Source: Cavia porcellus (Eukaryota > Chordata > Mammalia > Rodentia > Caviidae). From it: 64,000 bases of DNA. The position numbers and the translations under genes are program-made. Below the pieces are notes generated by a model. The model worked only from the letters and a program-made list of their open reading frames with translations. It made no database searches and had not been told where the DNA came from. This document shows, in pieces, positions 36,021-47,345 of this stretch. The number at the start of each line of letters is the position of its first letter. The stretch's first letter is position 1. Location: positions 31,898,785 through 31,962,784 of the forward strand of contig NW_026947502.1 of the NCBI RefSeq assembly GCF_034190915.1. The letters run 5' to 3'.

Positions 36021-39000
36021 CCAAACAGGCCTAGAGTTTTAAATGCTTCTTTGCACCGGTGCTGGTAGACTCACAGCTGTGTCCCGCCCCCCAGCCCAGC
36101 TGATCTGCCTGAGTTTCCTGGGTCCCTATCTGACCAGGGCACCACCACTGAAGTACGGAACAGCCACAGCCAGTCTGCTCAGGAATATCATGTCTGGGGC
36201 CCTGCCTCCTTGAGAGCAATGGGGCTGGATGGTACCTCTGACAGCAGAGACCAGACCATCCCGGGTCTTTCTGTGGCAAGTGTCTAGGGAGGGCTTGGTG
36301 CAGAGCCACCGTGGAAGGCCGGCGAGTAATCTTTTCCTTTGGACAGAATCCTGAGTGGTGCCACTATACATTGTGGAAGGGAATATGAACCAGCCTGTCT
36401 AGCTTCTTGCTACTGGGTACAGGCTTATCTAGGCCTCTCACTTTGTTTTTGTAAAGAGTCTTCCAATGGTCTAAATGTAAGGGCAGCATGGGGAATTCTG
36501 CCAAAGGTCAGGATCAAGGGTGTAGGACTTTCAAGGTGAAGGAGGATAGTGTACCTTCTCCCCACTGTCACTATGGGCCACTCTCACACGTCACAGGTGA
36601 GCAGTCCTCTTAAGAGCTGATGCTTCCTAAAGATAGGCTCGAATTCATTTGCATGATAGCTTTTCAAGGCAGTCACTTGGAAAGTCGTGATCTTGGTGGC
36701 TTTCCAATATGGGGGAGCAGTCACATTTTTGAGCCACCTGGGTGCAAAAGGAAACATCCTTCTAGGTTTGGAGTGGGCTGAGACTGAGGATGGATTTGGC
36801 CTGACTTTGAGAATATATCATTTGGTTCAGTAGTCCTGAGAAGGGAGGGTAGTGTGTTGATGGTGTTCACATTCTTATTTTGTAGAGGGAGATCGAGAGC
36901 CATATTTCCCCCTATGCCTTGTTGGAATGGACTGAGGTTCCCAGCTGCTGTTGGCCCACAGACAGGCCTTTGGCCCAGTTGAAGATGCAGTGTTTCTTCA
37001 TTCTGTGGTGATTTTATACACAAAGCTTGTGTCACTCTCGACCCCACCCGCTTACAGCATGTATGAGCATTAAACATGGCGTCGATGCTGCTTGTGGGGC
37101 AGGGTGGGCTGCATGAAGCCCTCATGAGGAAAACACAGGCCAAGAAGTTTCCACCTGGCCTTCAGCAGATAGCAACCGGCCAATTTACGTCTAGCCCAGA
37201 CACAGTTCTCTGCCTCAAAGAGGAATGTCCTCTGTGAAAGCCAAGGGAGCTTGTTTGTAGGTGATTATCTCCTTGCTTATCGGAGACCAAAGTGTTCTTA
37301 CCTCCTCATCTGAGGCCCTTGTATTTGGCCAAATGGTTTGTTGAGAATTCAGCCCTACAAAGTTATTTTTTTAATCTAGGGGCTCATGTGAACTCTGGAC
37401 TAGGGATGATTTAGTTGTGTTTTTTCAGCTCACCTCATAATTTCATGGAGGAAAAAAAATTTGGCATGTTTCCTCCTGGTGCCAACTGCTGTAAGGGCAG
37501 AGTAATGCTCATAGTAAGAAATCTTGTCATGGCAGGTCTGTGCTTTGGGAAATGACAAGTGGCTCACTGGACACTCTTAGGTCTGCAGTTAAGGAGGGAG
37601 AGAGATCTCCCTAGCCAGGACTCACATTTTTATGGAGAAGAAGGAATGTTAGGAAAGTCAGTAAACTTCAACCCTCCCGGCCCCGTGAACATGAATAGGA
37701 GAAGAAGAAAAACCCAAGGTTGATTATTTACCCTCAGCACAAATGTCGCCTCCATCCCATCACCTCCCTTTTATTTCTAACCTCTTTGACAGAAGCACAT
37801 GACTGACTGACTTTGCCTCCCATCAATACTGTCTGTCATGCAGAGACTGGGGCTCCAAAGGTAAGATAACTTTAAACACACCTGGCACATCTGGCTCCCG
37901 CCTTTGTGCTTGGAATGGCCACTGGCCAGCTGGCTGCCCAGTCCTCATTCATGTGCTCTCTGGAGAAATTCTAACAAACTGACTTTTTACAATTTTTATG
38001 GTCATGTATTATTCTAAAATCAGGCTACACAGCTGCCTTGGGTGTGGTTAGGTGACCTATCTTGTTAAGTAGTCCTCCTGAGCCTGCGGGGCTTGCAGGA
38101 GCTTAACCCTGCTTTGAGGAGAGAATGATCCCTGATGGGGAGATGGGAGGCTCTCTGGGGTCTACATTCCCTTCTCACCTCCAGCAGCAAACAGGACAAG
38201 ACCCCCAGGTGATCCCAACTAGTCAGTGGCTCATTGTGCTGATGGCATCCAACTAGCTCCTCATGGATTCCTTGGAAGATGGGAGTAGACGTGTAGCTTG
38301 GACTGTTCCCAGTGGGATGCATTGGGAATGGAGATCCCTTCTCCAGAGCTGTGGCCAGAAGAGAAAGTATATTATTGTTGACAAGATCTTCAAAGTTATG
38401 TTCCTTTCCCTTACTTTAGGGAAAGGCAACTTTAGCATGCCCTTAGCTTCCCACCTTTCCTGTGCCTGGGGAGCAATTTTCCCTGTCTGGAGAGAAAAAG
38501 ATTCTCAGTCTTCCTCCCCAATGGCTGCAAGTTCATTTGTTTTAACTTTCTGTGGCCTGAGATAACAGATTCTAGAGGCCAGTGAAAAGAAGCAGCTGGG
38601 TGTGGAAAAGTCTTTTAAGTGGGACGTTCTCAGTTTTGAACTTGAGCTATGCTGGAGACACTGACACTTTCCTAGTCCTCAGGGGTGAGAGGTGATGAGG
38701 CTGGAGTGGCATTTGGGGCTGATAAGACTGTTTTTTGTAAAACACTGGAATCCTCTGTGATTATCAGCTGGGAAATTCATGGTAGTAAGGAGGAGAAGAC
38801 ACAATGGGCTTCTCAACCGTCAAATGGGCTGCTCACTGTCAAACAATCACTTAGAGAGCATTTGCTCTGGCCCCTGAGTGTCATTGCTGTTAGCCACTTA
38901 AGCCCTGTGAGAGGCCCTGCTCTGGGTCACCCCCATTTTAGAGATAAAATGCAGTCCTGCTTTTCTTCTCTGTGTGAGCTCGGCAGAGGCAGCATTGCTT

Positions 39001-40400
39001 GGCCTCCAGTGACAGGTTGCTTCTTTCCAAGTCCTTGTTATTAGCCTGAACCGATAGTGCTTCTTGACGTCAAAAGAGGTTCAAGTGCATTGGAACAAAT
39101 ACTTCTGAAAGAACTAAAGGAGACGACAAAGTTGTCATCATAGACGTCAGGCTCCTCTCTGAGTTTCCGTACCCTCTTCTCTCCCTCCCCTTCCTGCATC
39201 CCTGCCTGCGCCCACTGGAATCACTTGATGTTCACCTGGCTGGGGGAGAGGATGTTGTGAAATTCTGGAATTGCTGCAGAAACTTAAAGACATGGAAAAT
39301 GCAGACTCCTTACTTGGTCTGTCCTGTCTCCTGCCAATGTGGTCTGACAGAGCCCGTGGGTGTACTGATGCCAGATATAATCCAACTAAATAAATCTCTA
39401 GGAGAGAAAAATAAAAGCACTCTTGCATTTTCCTTTTGTTATCTGTACAAAAGCCACTCTCGGAATGTGAATGGTGTCAGATGCAGTAATCCAGAGTAAA
39501 TCTCCCAGAAGAGAAATACATCTGAACGGGAGTGATCATTCATTTCCACCTCCCCACCCTTCCCCCATTTCACGTTGGGTGAGTCACTGGGGTGGCTGCT
39601 CATGGCTCCTGTTGGCTGGGTAGGATTGGGGAGATGGCCGCAGGGCCCTGGGGTTGTTGCCAGATCTACACAGGTCGCTGAGTTTTGGGTCTTAGCCTTC
39701 TGGGCTGTGTCCGTTCTGGCTGAGGGTCAGAGGAAGACCACACCCTTTGATTCTAGGCTTCCACAATGGCCAGAGCTTTTCCAGGGGACTCTAGGGGGGT
39801 GTTCTTTCCAAGGGTATCCACTACAGAAGTCTGGAAGCACTTAAATTGTAACACACTCTTTCGGCAGATTAGACTTGACCATTTGAAGGCCGAGTTTCCC
39901 TGCCTTCTCTTGAAGCCGTCTCCATCCCTGGCAGGGATTACCTGCTTATTCACTGAAGGGCAGGGCTGTGAAGAACAGGTAAGAATGTAGACTGTCCCTC
40001 AGGTGGGGTTCAATTCAGATTCAGGCTGGACTACATCCTGTCTGGAGCCCCATGTGGTCTATCAGCCCCTCATTGGTGAAACACACTTTGATTTCTTGGT
40101 CAGGGTGTTGTCTGGTTACTGCATTGCTGACTTATTATTTGAGCTAATAAGCAAACTTTTTTGAGACACTTGCACTTGGACATGCAAAGCGTCTACTCCT
40201 CATCCACCCTCCCTCTGTCCTGAATTTAGCACCTATTGATAATTCTTGCTCCAACCTTTGTCTACTGGGATGATCACAAAATGACGATCTTTCTACTTCC
40301 ACTATTTTGTCTGCATTGGTCAGCATTCTGGTGAAGAGTTACCCCTCTTCCCTCCCACCTTCCCTTCTCTCTTCCCTCTTCCTGCCTCTCTTCTGGTATT
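36021..40400. other. Unique, SINE-free sequence downstream of the CpG island
   Basis: No SINE is recognisable and no exon can be supported. Open frames reach 140 codons (36,721-37,143, minus) without domain similarity. If the island is a plus-strand promoter, this would be the start of its first intron. A possible worn MIR lies around 38,885-38,960. Confidence 0.5.
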
Positions 40401-40883
40401 GCTGCTTCTTTGTCAGTATAGTCTCATAGATCTCTATTTTATTTAATAGATAATGTATTAATGTCACGATTTATTTTTGTGCTCACTTAGCCCCAGATTT
40501 AGCCTGTGAGACCCCTTCAGGCTTGACTTCCATCTCCTTTTAATAGCCCATCATCATCATTTTGAGTGCTTTCTAACTTTCTGGCTCCAAGATGTTGCAA
40601 ACTTACCTTCTACCTTCCCTGATCTGATCCTGGAATTAATCATTTTTTAAAGAAGCCCTAGTTTCTAAATAAAGAGGTAGATAGGTAGTTTACCCAATGC
40701 TAGTGGAGGGATTTTGCTTTGAGGTCCTTCAAATTTAGGATGAATACACACATATATATCCATCCTACATACATATATTTAAAGTTATATATACATATCT
40801 GAACACACATTTTCATGAATTCATGCTGTTATGTCCAGCTCTATACAACAGATTCTTCAGTGCCTGCCTGATTGCTCCCTCCC

Positions 40884-41060
40884 TGTACTGAAGGCTGAAC
40901 CCAGGGCCTTCACACTGAGTTGCATTCCAGCCTTTATTTTTTATCTTGAGACAGGGTTTTGCTAAGTTGCTAGGTTACTCAGGCTGGGTTTGAACTTGCA
41001 GTCATTCTGCTTCAACCTCCCAGAGTGCAGAATAACAGGTGTGTGCCGCTGCACCTGGCT
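40884..41060 (-). repeat. B1-ID dimeric SINE inserted in the L1
   Basis: ID part: 'tgaacccagggccttcac' and 'gagttgcattccagcc'. B1 part: 'cttgagacagggttttgct' through 'acaggtgtgtgccgctgc'. In element sense B1 is 5' and the shortened ID is 3'. L1 3' sequence resumes on both sides. Confidence 0.8.
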
Positions 41061-41588
41061 TCATCCCATACTTAAGTGTCTCTTCTTCCCTGGTAAGAAC
41101 CCAGATCCAGAATCCTGTGCATTTATTCATATCCTCACTCCTACACTGCACAGAAAACAGTTTCAAGATCGGCATACCCATACCACTATGAAAATATGTA
41201 AAATCTTTACTGTTAGTTTTCAGGGTTTTCTCCCTTCATATGGAGTGTCTACAGTCAATGTACTTTATTTTAAAAAAACTACTTTGGATTAGTTATTTCT
41301 TTACTTTTTCTGCCTAGTTTTCACTTTGGGTTTGTCTACTCTTAATGACTAATGCTTTCAAATTTAGTGTTTTGTTCTCATCCTGGTTGATTTGAGGTGA
41401 TATTTAGTTCTATGTAATGTGAATAAGCTCTTAAAGTTCCATAAAAAAAGTGTACAGGTTTACCTGTTTTTGCAAAAAATAAGCACAGAAAGGAAAAACC
41501 AGGAGAAAAAAAAGGTATTTCCAGTGTCATGGAGGAGACAGTGAAAGGGGTTTGAACAAAGGAATGTTTTCTGCATGTACATTTTAAA

Positions 41589-41781
41589 TTTTTTTTTATG
41601 TACTAGGGATTTAACCAGTGGTTCTTTGCATTGAGCTGTACCTCCCAGTCATTTTTTAAAAAATTGAGATAGAGTCTTGCTAAGTCAGGTGCCTAGGTTA
41701 GGGCTGAATTTGTAATCCTCCTGAATTTGTAACTCCTCAGCCTTGCAGAGTGCCAGGATTACAGGTGTGTGCGACCATATG
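41589..41781 (-). repeat. B1-ID dimeric SINE inserted in the L1
   Basis: T-run, then ID part ('tactagggatttaaccagtg', 'attgagctgtacctcccag'), then B1 part ('ttgagatagagtcttgct' through 'ggattacaggtgtgtgcg'). A short internal duplication ('ctgaatttgtaa' twice) is present in the B1 half. Confidence 0.8.
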
Positions 41782-42650
41782 TGACTTTTGGAGGGTAATT
41801 TTTGAACAAATATGTTGACTGTTTTCCTTCATTTATTCTTTTGAAAAAGTAGGATAACAGTCCTGTAGTTTTCTGTTTCCTTCTTACGTAGAATGTGCAT
41901 AGTTTGTGTATGCATGCATGCATGTATATGCTGCACGTTACCTTTTTCTCTGAGCAGTGATGGGTGAGCAGTGGTGTCCTAGCAGAGTCCTGCTTGAATT
42001 TCTCCAAATACATATGAAGTTAAACATTTTTCAGAGGTTTCAGAGACTTCAGATGTCTGGGTAGTGAACTGTCTTTGCCTACTTCTCTGTTATTTTTTGG
42101 TCTTTTAAGAAGGTGTATTAGCTGATTATCTATGATATATGTTGTGAATATATTCCAGTTTCATGTTTGTTTTCTGATTTAGCTTTTGCTATGCAAATTT
42201 TTAAAAGCCGTAGTCACACTGTTAATTTTTATTTGATTTAACTTGGATTTTGATTCATAATTAGTTTAGCCATAGTTGGATTGTAGAACAATTCACAGAT
42301 TTTCTTTTTGTACTATTGGTAGTATAGTTTTAATTTTCTACACTTAGGTCTCTAAGTTTATTTGGAGTTCACCTTTTTGTAAGATATGATGGCTTTTTTC
42401 CAAATATTAGTCCACTCTACCAACTTCATGTACTAAAAGATTGTCCTTGCTTGAGTGATTTGAGATACAATTTTGCCATGTACTATGTTTCCACGTGTAG
42501 CAGGATTTATTGTGGAGTTCACAGTCTGTTTCATTCATCTGTGCCTTTACCATATTCTCTTAATTATGGATGTTTTGTAAAATTTAGAAATATCTGGTAG
42601 GTCTAATTTTCTCCTGTAGCTTTTCCTCTTCTGAATTTTACTAATACTCC

Positions 42651-42738
42651 TTTTTTTCCTCCTTTGGTACCAGGAATCAAACTCACAACTGCACACTCAC
42701 CAGGGATACGCTTTGCCACTGAGCTGTATCCCTGGCCC
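42651..42738 (-). repeat. ID-type SINE inserted in the L1
   Basis: A T-run then 'ggtaccaggaatcaaactca' (B-box side) and 'gccactgagctgtatccctg' (A-box side). The sequence 'ttttact' occurs on both sides, a possible short target duplication. L1 sequence flanks it. Confidence 0.85.
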
Positions 42739-43135
42739 CTTTTACTCTTGTGTGTGAACTTTTTCTTATGAACCGTAGTATCTACTTATCCAGGGGAAAA
42801 GTCGCTTAGAATTTTAATCAGATCATATAAAGCTTATAAGTTAATTAATGATGAGACATTCTGACGATGACCTAAGTGTGTGTTTTCTATTGGCTCAAAT
42901 CTAATTTTGTATTTTTTTTGGTGGTGGTGGTAAATATGTTACAGTTTTTTTCTCCATATAAGTTTTCAACATTTCTTGTTACATTTACTTCTGGGAATTT
43001 AATCTTCCATTGATATGGTAAATGGACATTTCTTTTTTATTACATCGTATTAGTTATTATTTGTGCCTCTAAAGGCTAAGTTTTGGTGTTCATTTTATAT
43101 CCTACTATCCCACTAAGTTATTTTATGGAGTAAGT

Positions 43136-43555
43136 TCAGTGGCTCTCGTTATGTAACCTGGGTACCCTTTAGAGGTTTCCAAGATCCTTTTAGTGGATTC
43201 ATAAAGTCAAAATTATTTTCACAATGGTAAGATATCATTTGTCCTTTAGCTTTCATTTTCAGTTGAGTATACAGTAGAATTTTCCAGAGGCTGAGAAATA
43301 CCCAAATAAAACTATCATGTGTGCTATCAGAGCAGATTGAATGCAGACGCAGATATGAATAGCCTACTGTTTTCTATAAACTTTAACAGAAAAGTATATT
43401 TATTACTTTTAAATTAAACCTTTGAAATTTTTCTGTTTAACATTCAAATTCAGTAAATGTCAATAATTACAAACCATATAAACAAGAGTCCTTCTGAGGT
43501 CTTCAATAATATTTTAGTGTAAAGGAGTTTGAGTATAAAGGAGTTTGAAAAACTA
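43136..43555. mobile_element. Non-autonomous hAT-like DNA transposon fossil
   Basis: Starts with 'cagtggctctcgttatgta' and ends with 'taaaggagtttgaaaaacta', resembling the CAGNGGTTCTCAAA...TTTGAGAACC termini of old hAT (Charlie-type) elements. Inside, 'agcagattgaatgcagacgc' and 'ttttccagaggctga' match a mammalian repeat that I recognise but cannot name. A 13-base internal duplication (taaaggagtttga) lies near the end. It lies within L1 sequence on both sides. Confidence 0.5.
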
Positions 43556-43880
43556 TTGAAAACTTATGAGTTGTATCATTTATTTTATAGTTTTCCCCTA
43601 GATGTGTCAGCCTATCCTCTGCAATGGAGTTAGTTTTCCCTATTTTCTAATTAGCAAGTCTCCCTTTGGTTTGTTTCTGGTTAGCTGCACTAGCTAATAT
43701 TTCCTGTACAAAATTTGTGTCCTGGAAGTGGGTGTTATACTTTGTTCTTTCCTCTAGTGGGAATATCCTTAGATTTTCATTAGTGAGATACAGGCTTAGG
43801 TGTATATATTATGCTTCATCTATTGTAAGTTCATGGGCTAAAAATTATTTTGGCGTTTAGGATGTTTGTGTTTTTGATCT

Positions 43881-45180
43881 ATTGGTTGCTGTTGTAGCTG
43901 TACCTTTCGCAGTGCCTTTAGTCACCTCTTTTCCGCTCAGTCTTTGCTATATCATCTGTCAGGTTTATATATGGCATCCTTTGACTCTTCCCTTACCAAA
44001 TAACAACCAGGAGTTACACTGTGTTTTACTTTTCCCTTCTCTCTGCTTTCTTGTATCATTATTAAGGTCACATTCTTTCCACTTTGTCAGAACGAGTCAT
44101 GGCCATGGAATCAGAAGACTGTTTTCATCTCATTTCTGTCATTAATGCGTTAAATGCATACTGTCCATACCTTTGCTGAGGCTTGCTCAGTTGTTGTTTG
44201 GTTGGATGAAGTCTAGATATAAAAACCTTGACTTGTGCCTCTCTCTTTGAGTTTCTAGAAAATATTCTCCCTTTTAGTCAGTTCCATCTGTGGTTCTTAA
44301 GAACTTTGATGTCAGTCTGAATTTCTGACCTGAATAAGAGTTTGATCCTTTTTGCCTGGAAATCCTGATAATTTTTTGTTATTAAAGTCTAGTAGTTTTA
44401 TTAAGGTATTTCTCAGACTTGATAATTCCAGATCAACTTCCAAGTAACACAGTAGACCTTTTCAATACATTGATTTAGGATTTCTGGGAAATTTCCAAAT
44501 ATTATATTTCCAAATATTCTTACCTTTGTTCTGTTTTTCTGCTTTATGGACTCCAATTATACATAAGTTAGACCTTTGCCTTCTGTTTCATCCTCTTTCT
44601 TTTCCTTTCTTTCCTCATGCTTTTATTTCCTGCAATACTGGGAATCAAATCCAGGGTCTGTGGATTGAGTCACACCCTCAGCCTTTTAGTTAATTAATTA
44701 ATTATAACTTTGAGACTGGGTCTTGCTAGGAGGCTCAAACTTATAATCTTCTTGCCTCAGCCTTCCAGGGTGCTGGAATTACAGGCATACATCACCATGT
44801 CTAGTTGCTTCTTAATTATTTTTCAGTCATTTTCATTCTGTTTTTGTTTACTATTTATATTAATCATTAAATTTTCATGTGAATTTATTCTATCGTGGAC
44901 ACATTGTGATTTATTCTTAATTCTGAGGTAGTTTTGAATTTTTCTTCAATTCATTTCCTAATATTTCTCAGTTCTTATTGTGTTTCTTCCCAGTTATTTT
45001 AGTTCTTTGCTATTAGTTTTGTATCTTGTTCTAGGTTTTTTAAAAAAAATCTTCAAGTATGTATTATGATGTGTGGTTCAGTTTGGAATACAATACTAGA
45101 GTTCTCTTCTTCATGATTGATTTCTGGGGGGGGTGAGAATTTTTTAACAGGTGAAATGTGCAATTCATATTTTATTTTTA
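43881..45180 (-). repeat. HAL1 or L1 5'-part fossil
   Basis: AT-rich with the reverse of phrases typical for HAL1 or old L1 ('gactccaattatacataagt', 'tctgttttcatctcatttctg', 'ttcagttcttattgtg'). It probably continues the minus-strand L1 relic to its left. No open frame. The B1-ID dimer at 44,622 interrupts it. Confidence 0.5.
44622..44806 (-). repeat. B1-ID dimeric SINE
   Basis: ID part ('tactgggaatcaaatccagg', 'gattgagtcacaccctcag'), a TTAATTAA spacer, then B1 part ('ctttgagactgggtcttgct' through 'gaattacaggcatacatcac'). Third B1-ID copy in this 4-kb cluster. Confidence 0.8.
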
Positions 45181-45252
45181 TTATTATAACTTAAAATGGA
45201 ATTTGTGAGCTGCCTTCCTTCCTAGACATTTAGTGGAATGTGCCTGTTTCAA

Positions 45253-45270
45253 GAGCGCCCTCTTCTGCCA
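45253..45270 (-). promoter_or_regulatory. CTCF-like motif, minus orientation
   Basis: Read on the minus strand: TGGCAGAAGAGGGCGCTC. It matches the CTCF core (CCASYAGRKGGCRS) at about 12 of 14 positions, including the diagnostic GAGGGCGC. It lies just outside the nested transposon cluster. Confidence 0.5.
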
Positions 45271-45345
45271 GTATAGTGAGGTGCATTTTATTCAATAGAA
45301 AGTGGTGATAGGGGCTCATGAATTGTTTTCCGCAGGATTTGAAAG

Positions 45346-45381
45346 ATCATCATCATTTTCATCATCATCATTATTATTATT
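45346..45381. repeat. (ATC)n/(ATT)n microsatellite
   Basis: Imperfect ATC units passing into ATT units, about 36 bases. Confidence 0.85.
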
Positions 45382-45389
45382 GCTAAAAG

Positions 45390-46540
45390 GCAGTAAAGGG
45401 CAAAGATTCCTTTTGATTTATTTTCTTTTCCTCCTCACCAAATCAGTGCTCCTCTGACACTGCCACTTCTGACCCACACTCGCTTTGGAGTACCGAACCA
45501 CAGGGTTTCAGACTTACATTTATTATTTTGCATTTTGCATTGGAGTTCTCCTTTGTGATCCTGCCTGTGCTGCTTCTATGTGTTCCATTCATTTCTCCTT
45601 TTCCCCATGGACTTTAAGACTCCCCTTTCCTGCCCCACCACAGGCATAGGCTTGCCCCAGTGCTAGATCCGCTGTTGGAGTTTGGTGTGTCTCTACTTAC
45701 ACACAATTTAAAATTTATAGTTCTATCTGGCTCCTAGTAATGCTGTAGGCATAGGTTGTGTATAGAGTTTTCACCCCTTGTTGATCTTAGTTTTATTTTG
45801 TTTTCAAGATGTGAGGAGAGGTTTGAATTTAGGAGGCCACCATGACCTTCCAGATTTAATAATGCTTAAGCAGGGAAAACATTGGTTTTTCAAAGGAAAG
45901 TTTGTCATTTCCACAAATGCTTTTAAAATTACTTGGATTAATGTATTTGGTGCTTATGAGACCACTAAGTATGTTAATCATGTTTTCATTTATTATCCCC
46001 AGTGGGAGAAAGGCCTATCTATGGAAATTTTAGAAACATTTTATATAGAAGAGGACGCAGCTCTCTCTTGGGAGAAAAGAGCCCCTGTAGACAGGAGCAA
46101 CTCCTCCCGTGACACTTTCCCTGCCAAAGCCACTTCCATTGCATGCTGGCATTTTTGTACAGGCCTTATATTTAAGGCCCCCTGCATGCACTGTCTTGGC
46201 TGGTTATTACTATATTGTTAAGTATTTGGTAATATTTTGAGTATTAAAAGTTTCTCTGAGCTCTTACATTTTTCTCTGGATAGAAACAACTTTCAGTTGA
46301 GTTGCTTTCTGTTTCCACCTGTGTGGATGAGAAGAGTCCTGGTTCTCACATATGGCTGCTAACAAGGGCTTCACAAAACTAGGAGATCATCTTCCTAATG
46401 AGGTGACCACATTCTGATTGCTTTTTGGAGTTTCTTATTTGGTGTCTTCATTAGAAGTTTTGTAGGGGTTTCAGTACTAATTTTCCAATAAGTGTTTTTA
46501 TCCTAAAAAAGTCTTCATAAAAACTGAGAACAGTGCAGGC
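45390..46540. other. AT-rich unique sequence with a 147-codon open frame
   Basis: The plus-strand frame 45,778-46,221 is 147 codons, long for AT-rich DNA where stops are common. Its protein has no domain I recognise and no signal or membrane pattern that I trust. No splice-site pair, CpG island or poly(A) signal supports it. It could be chance, a retroviral or LINE scrap, or part of an unknown transcript. Confidence 0.3.
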
Positions 46541-46559
46541 AGAGAGCTCATGAATGCAA

Positions 46560-47345
46560 CACAAAAACTGTTAACCATACGGGAAGATAGATTTATAAGT
46601 AGTTAGATCATATTAAACTTTCAAACTTCTGTTCCTCAAAAGATATCATTAAAGAAAATGAACAAGTAAGCTACAGAATAGAAGTTATGTGCAAAACCTA
46701 CATCTGATAAATGACTTGTATCCAGAATGTGTAAATAACAATTTAAAGTGACAAAAAGACAACTGACTATAAACATGTACAAAAGATATGGACATTTCAT
46801 AAAAGGGTATGCAAATAGTTAAGAAACATGGGAAAGGATTTTCAGCTTCATTAGTCACCAGGTAATTGCAGATTAAAACCATGATGAGATATACTACATT
46901 TCCACAAGAATGACTGAGGTGAAACCAACCAACCAACCCTGAAAATATGCAGGTGTTGGCAAGGATGATCACCAGAAATCTCGTAACTGCTTAAGTGTGT
47001 CAGCATCTACCAACATTAAGCATGTGCCTTCTCATGGTCCAGTCATTATGTTCAAGGTGTCTACCACAGAAATGCATGCGTGCCTAGGAACATCAAAAGA
47101 CGTTTGTTAGCATGTCTGTAACAACACCATTTGGAATAGCTTCAAATGAAAAACCAGCCAAATTTCTATCCGGAGTAAAAAAGATCAATGGCTTGTGGTC
47201 TAAATTCACACATGGAATAGTATACTGCAAGAGAGAAGAACAGTATATAACAAACTCCTTCCATCCCCTGCAAAGCAAAACAACGGACAAAGTCCAAAAA
47301 TGGATGGGAGGCATTCCTGTGGCTTTGTGTCAATAATGAGACCCT
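46560..47345 (+). repeat. Old L1 LINE 3' fragment
   Basis: Direct-orientation L1 ORF2 end and downstream region: 'tacatctgataaatgacttg', 'tatccagaatgtgtaaataa', 'atggacatttcataaaaggg', 'gcagattaaaaccatgatga'. The frame is broken by stops. This is opposite in orientation to the 40.4-43.9 kb L1, so it is a separate insertion. Confidence 0.85.

Larger units (their letters stand above)
40410..43880 (-). repeat. Old L1 LINE, minus strand, broken by later insertions
   Basis: The 3' untranslated part comes first on the plus strand (about 40,410-41,580, with 'cccagatttagcctgtgaga' and a TATATACATA-type patch). The reverse of the ORF2 end follows from about 42,020 ('gatttagcttttgctatgca', 'tctgtttcattcatctgtgc', 'tacttctgggaatttaat'). 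No open frame survives. L1 encodes the reverse transcriptase that moves itself and SINEs; this copy is an ancient mammalian L1M-type. It is interrupted by two B1-ID dimers, one ID and one DNA transposon, listed separately. Confidence 0.7.

Noticed and set aside
35476..36024. 182-codon minus-strand frame over the CpG island
   Set aside because: Arg/Ala/Gly-rich composition follows from the GC-rich DNA, no recognisable domain, and the plus strand carries the better splice donor.
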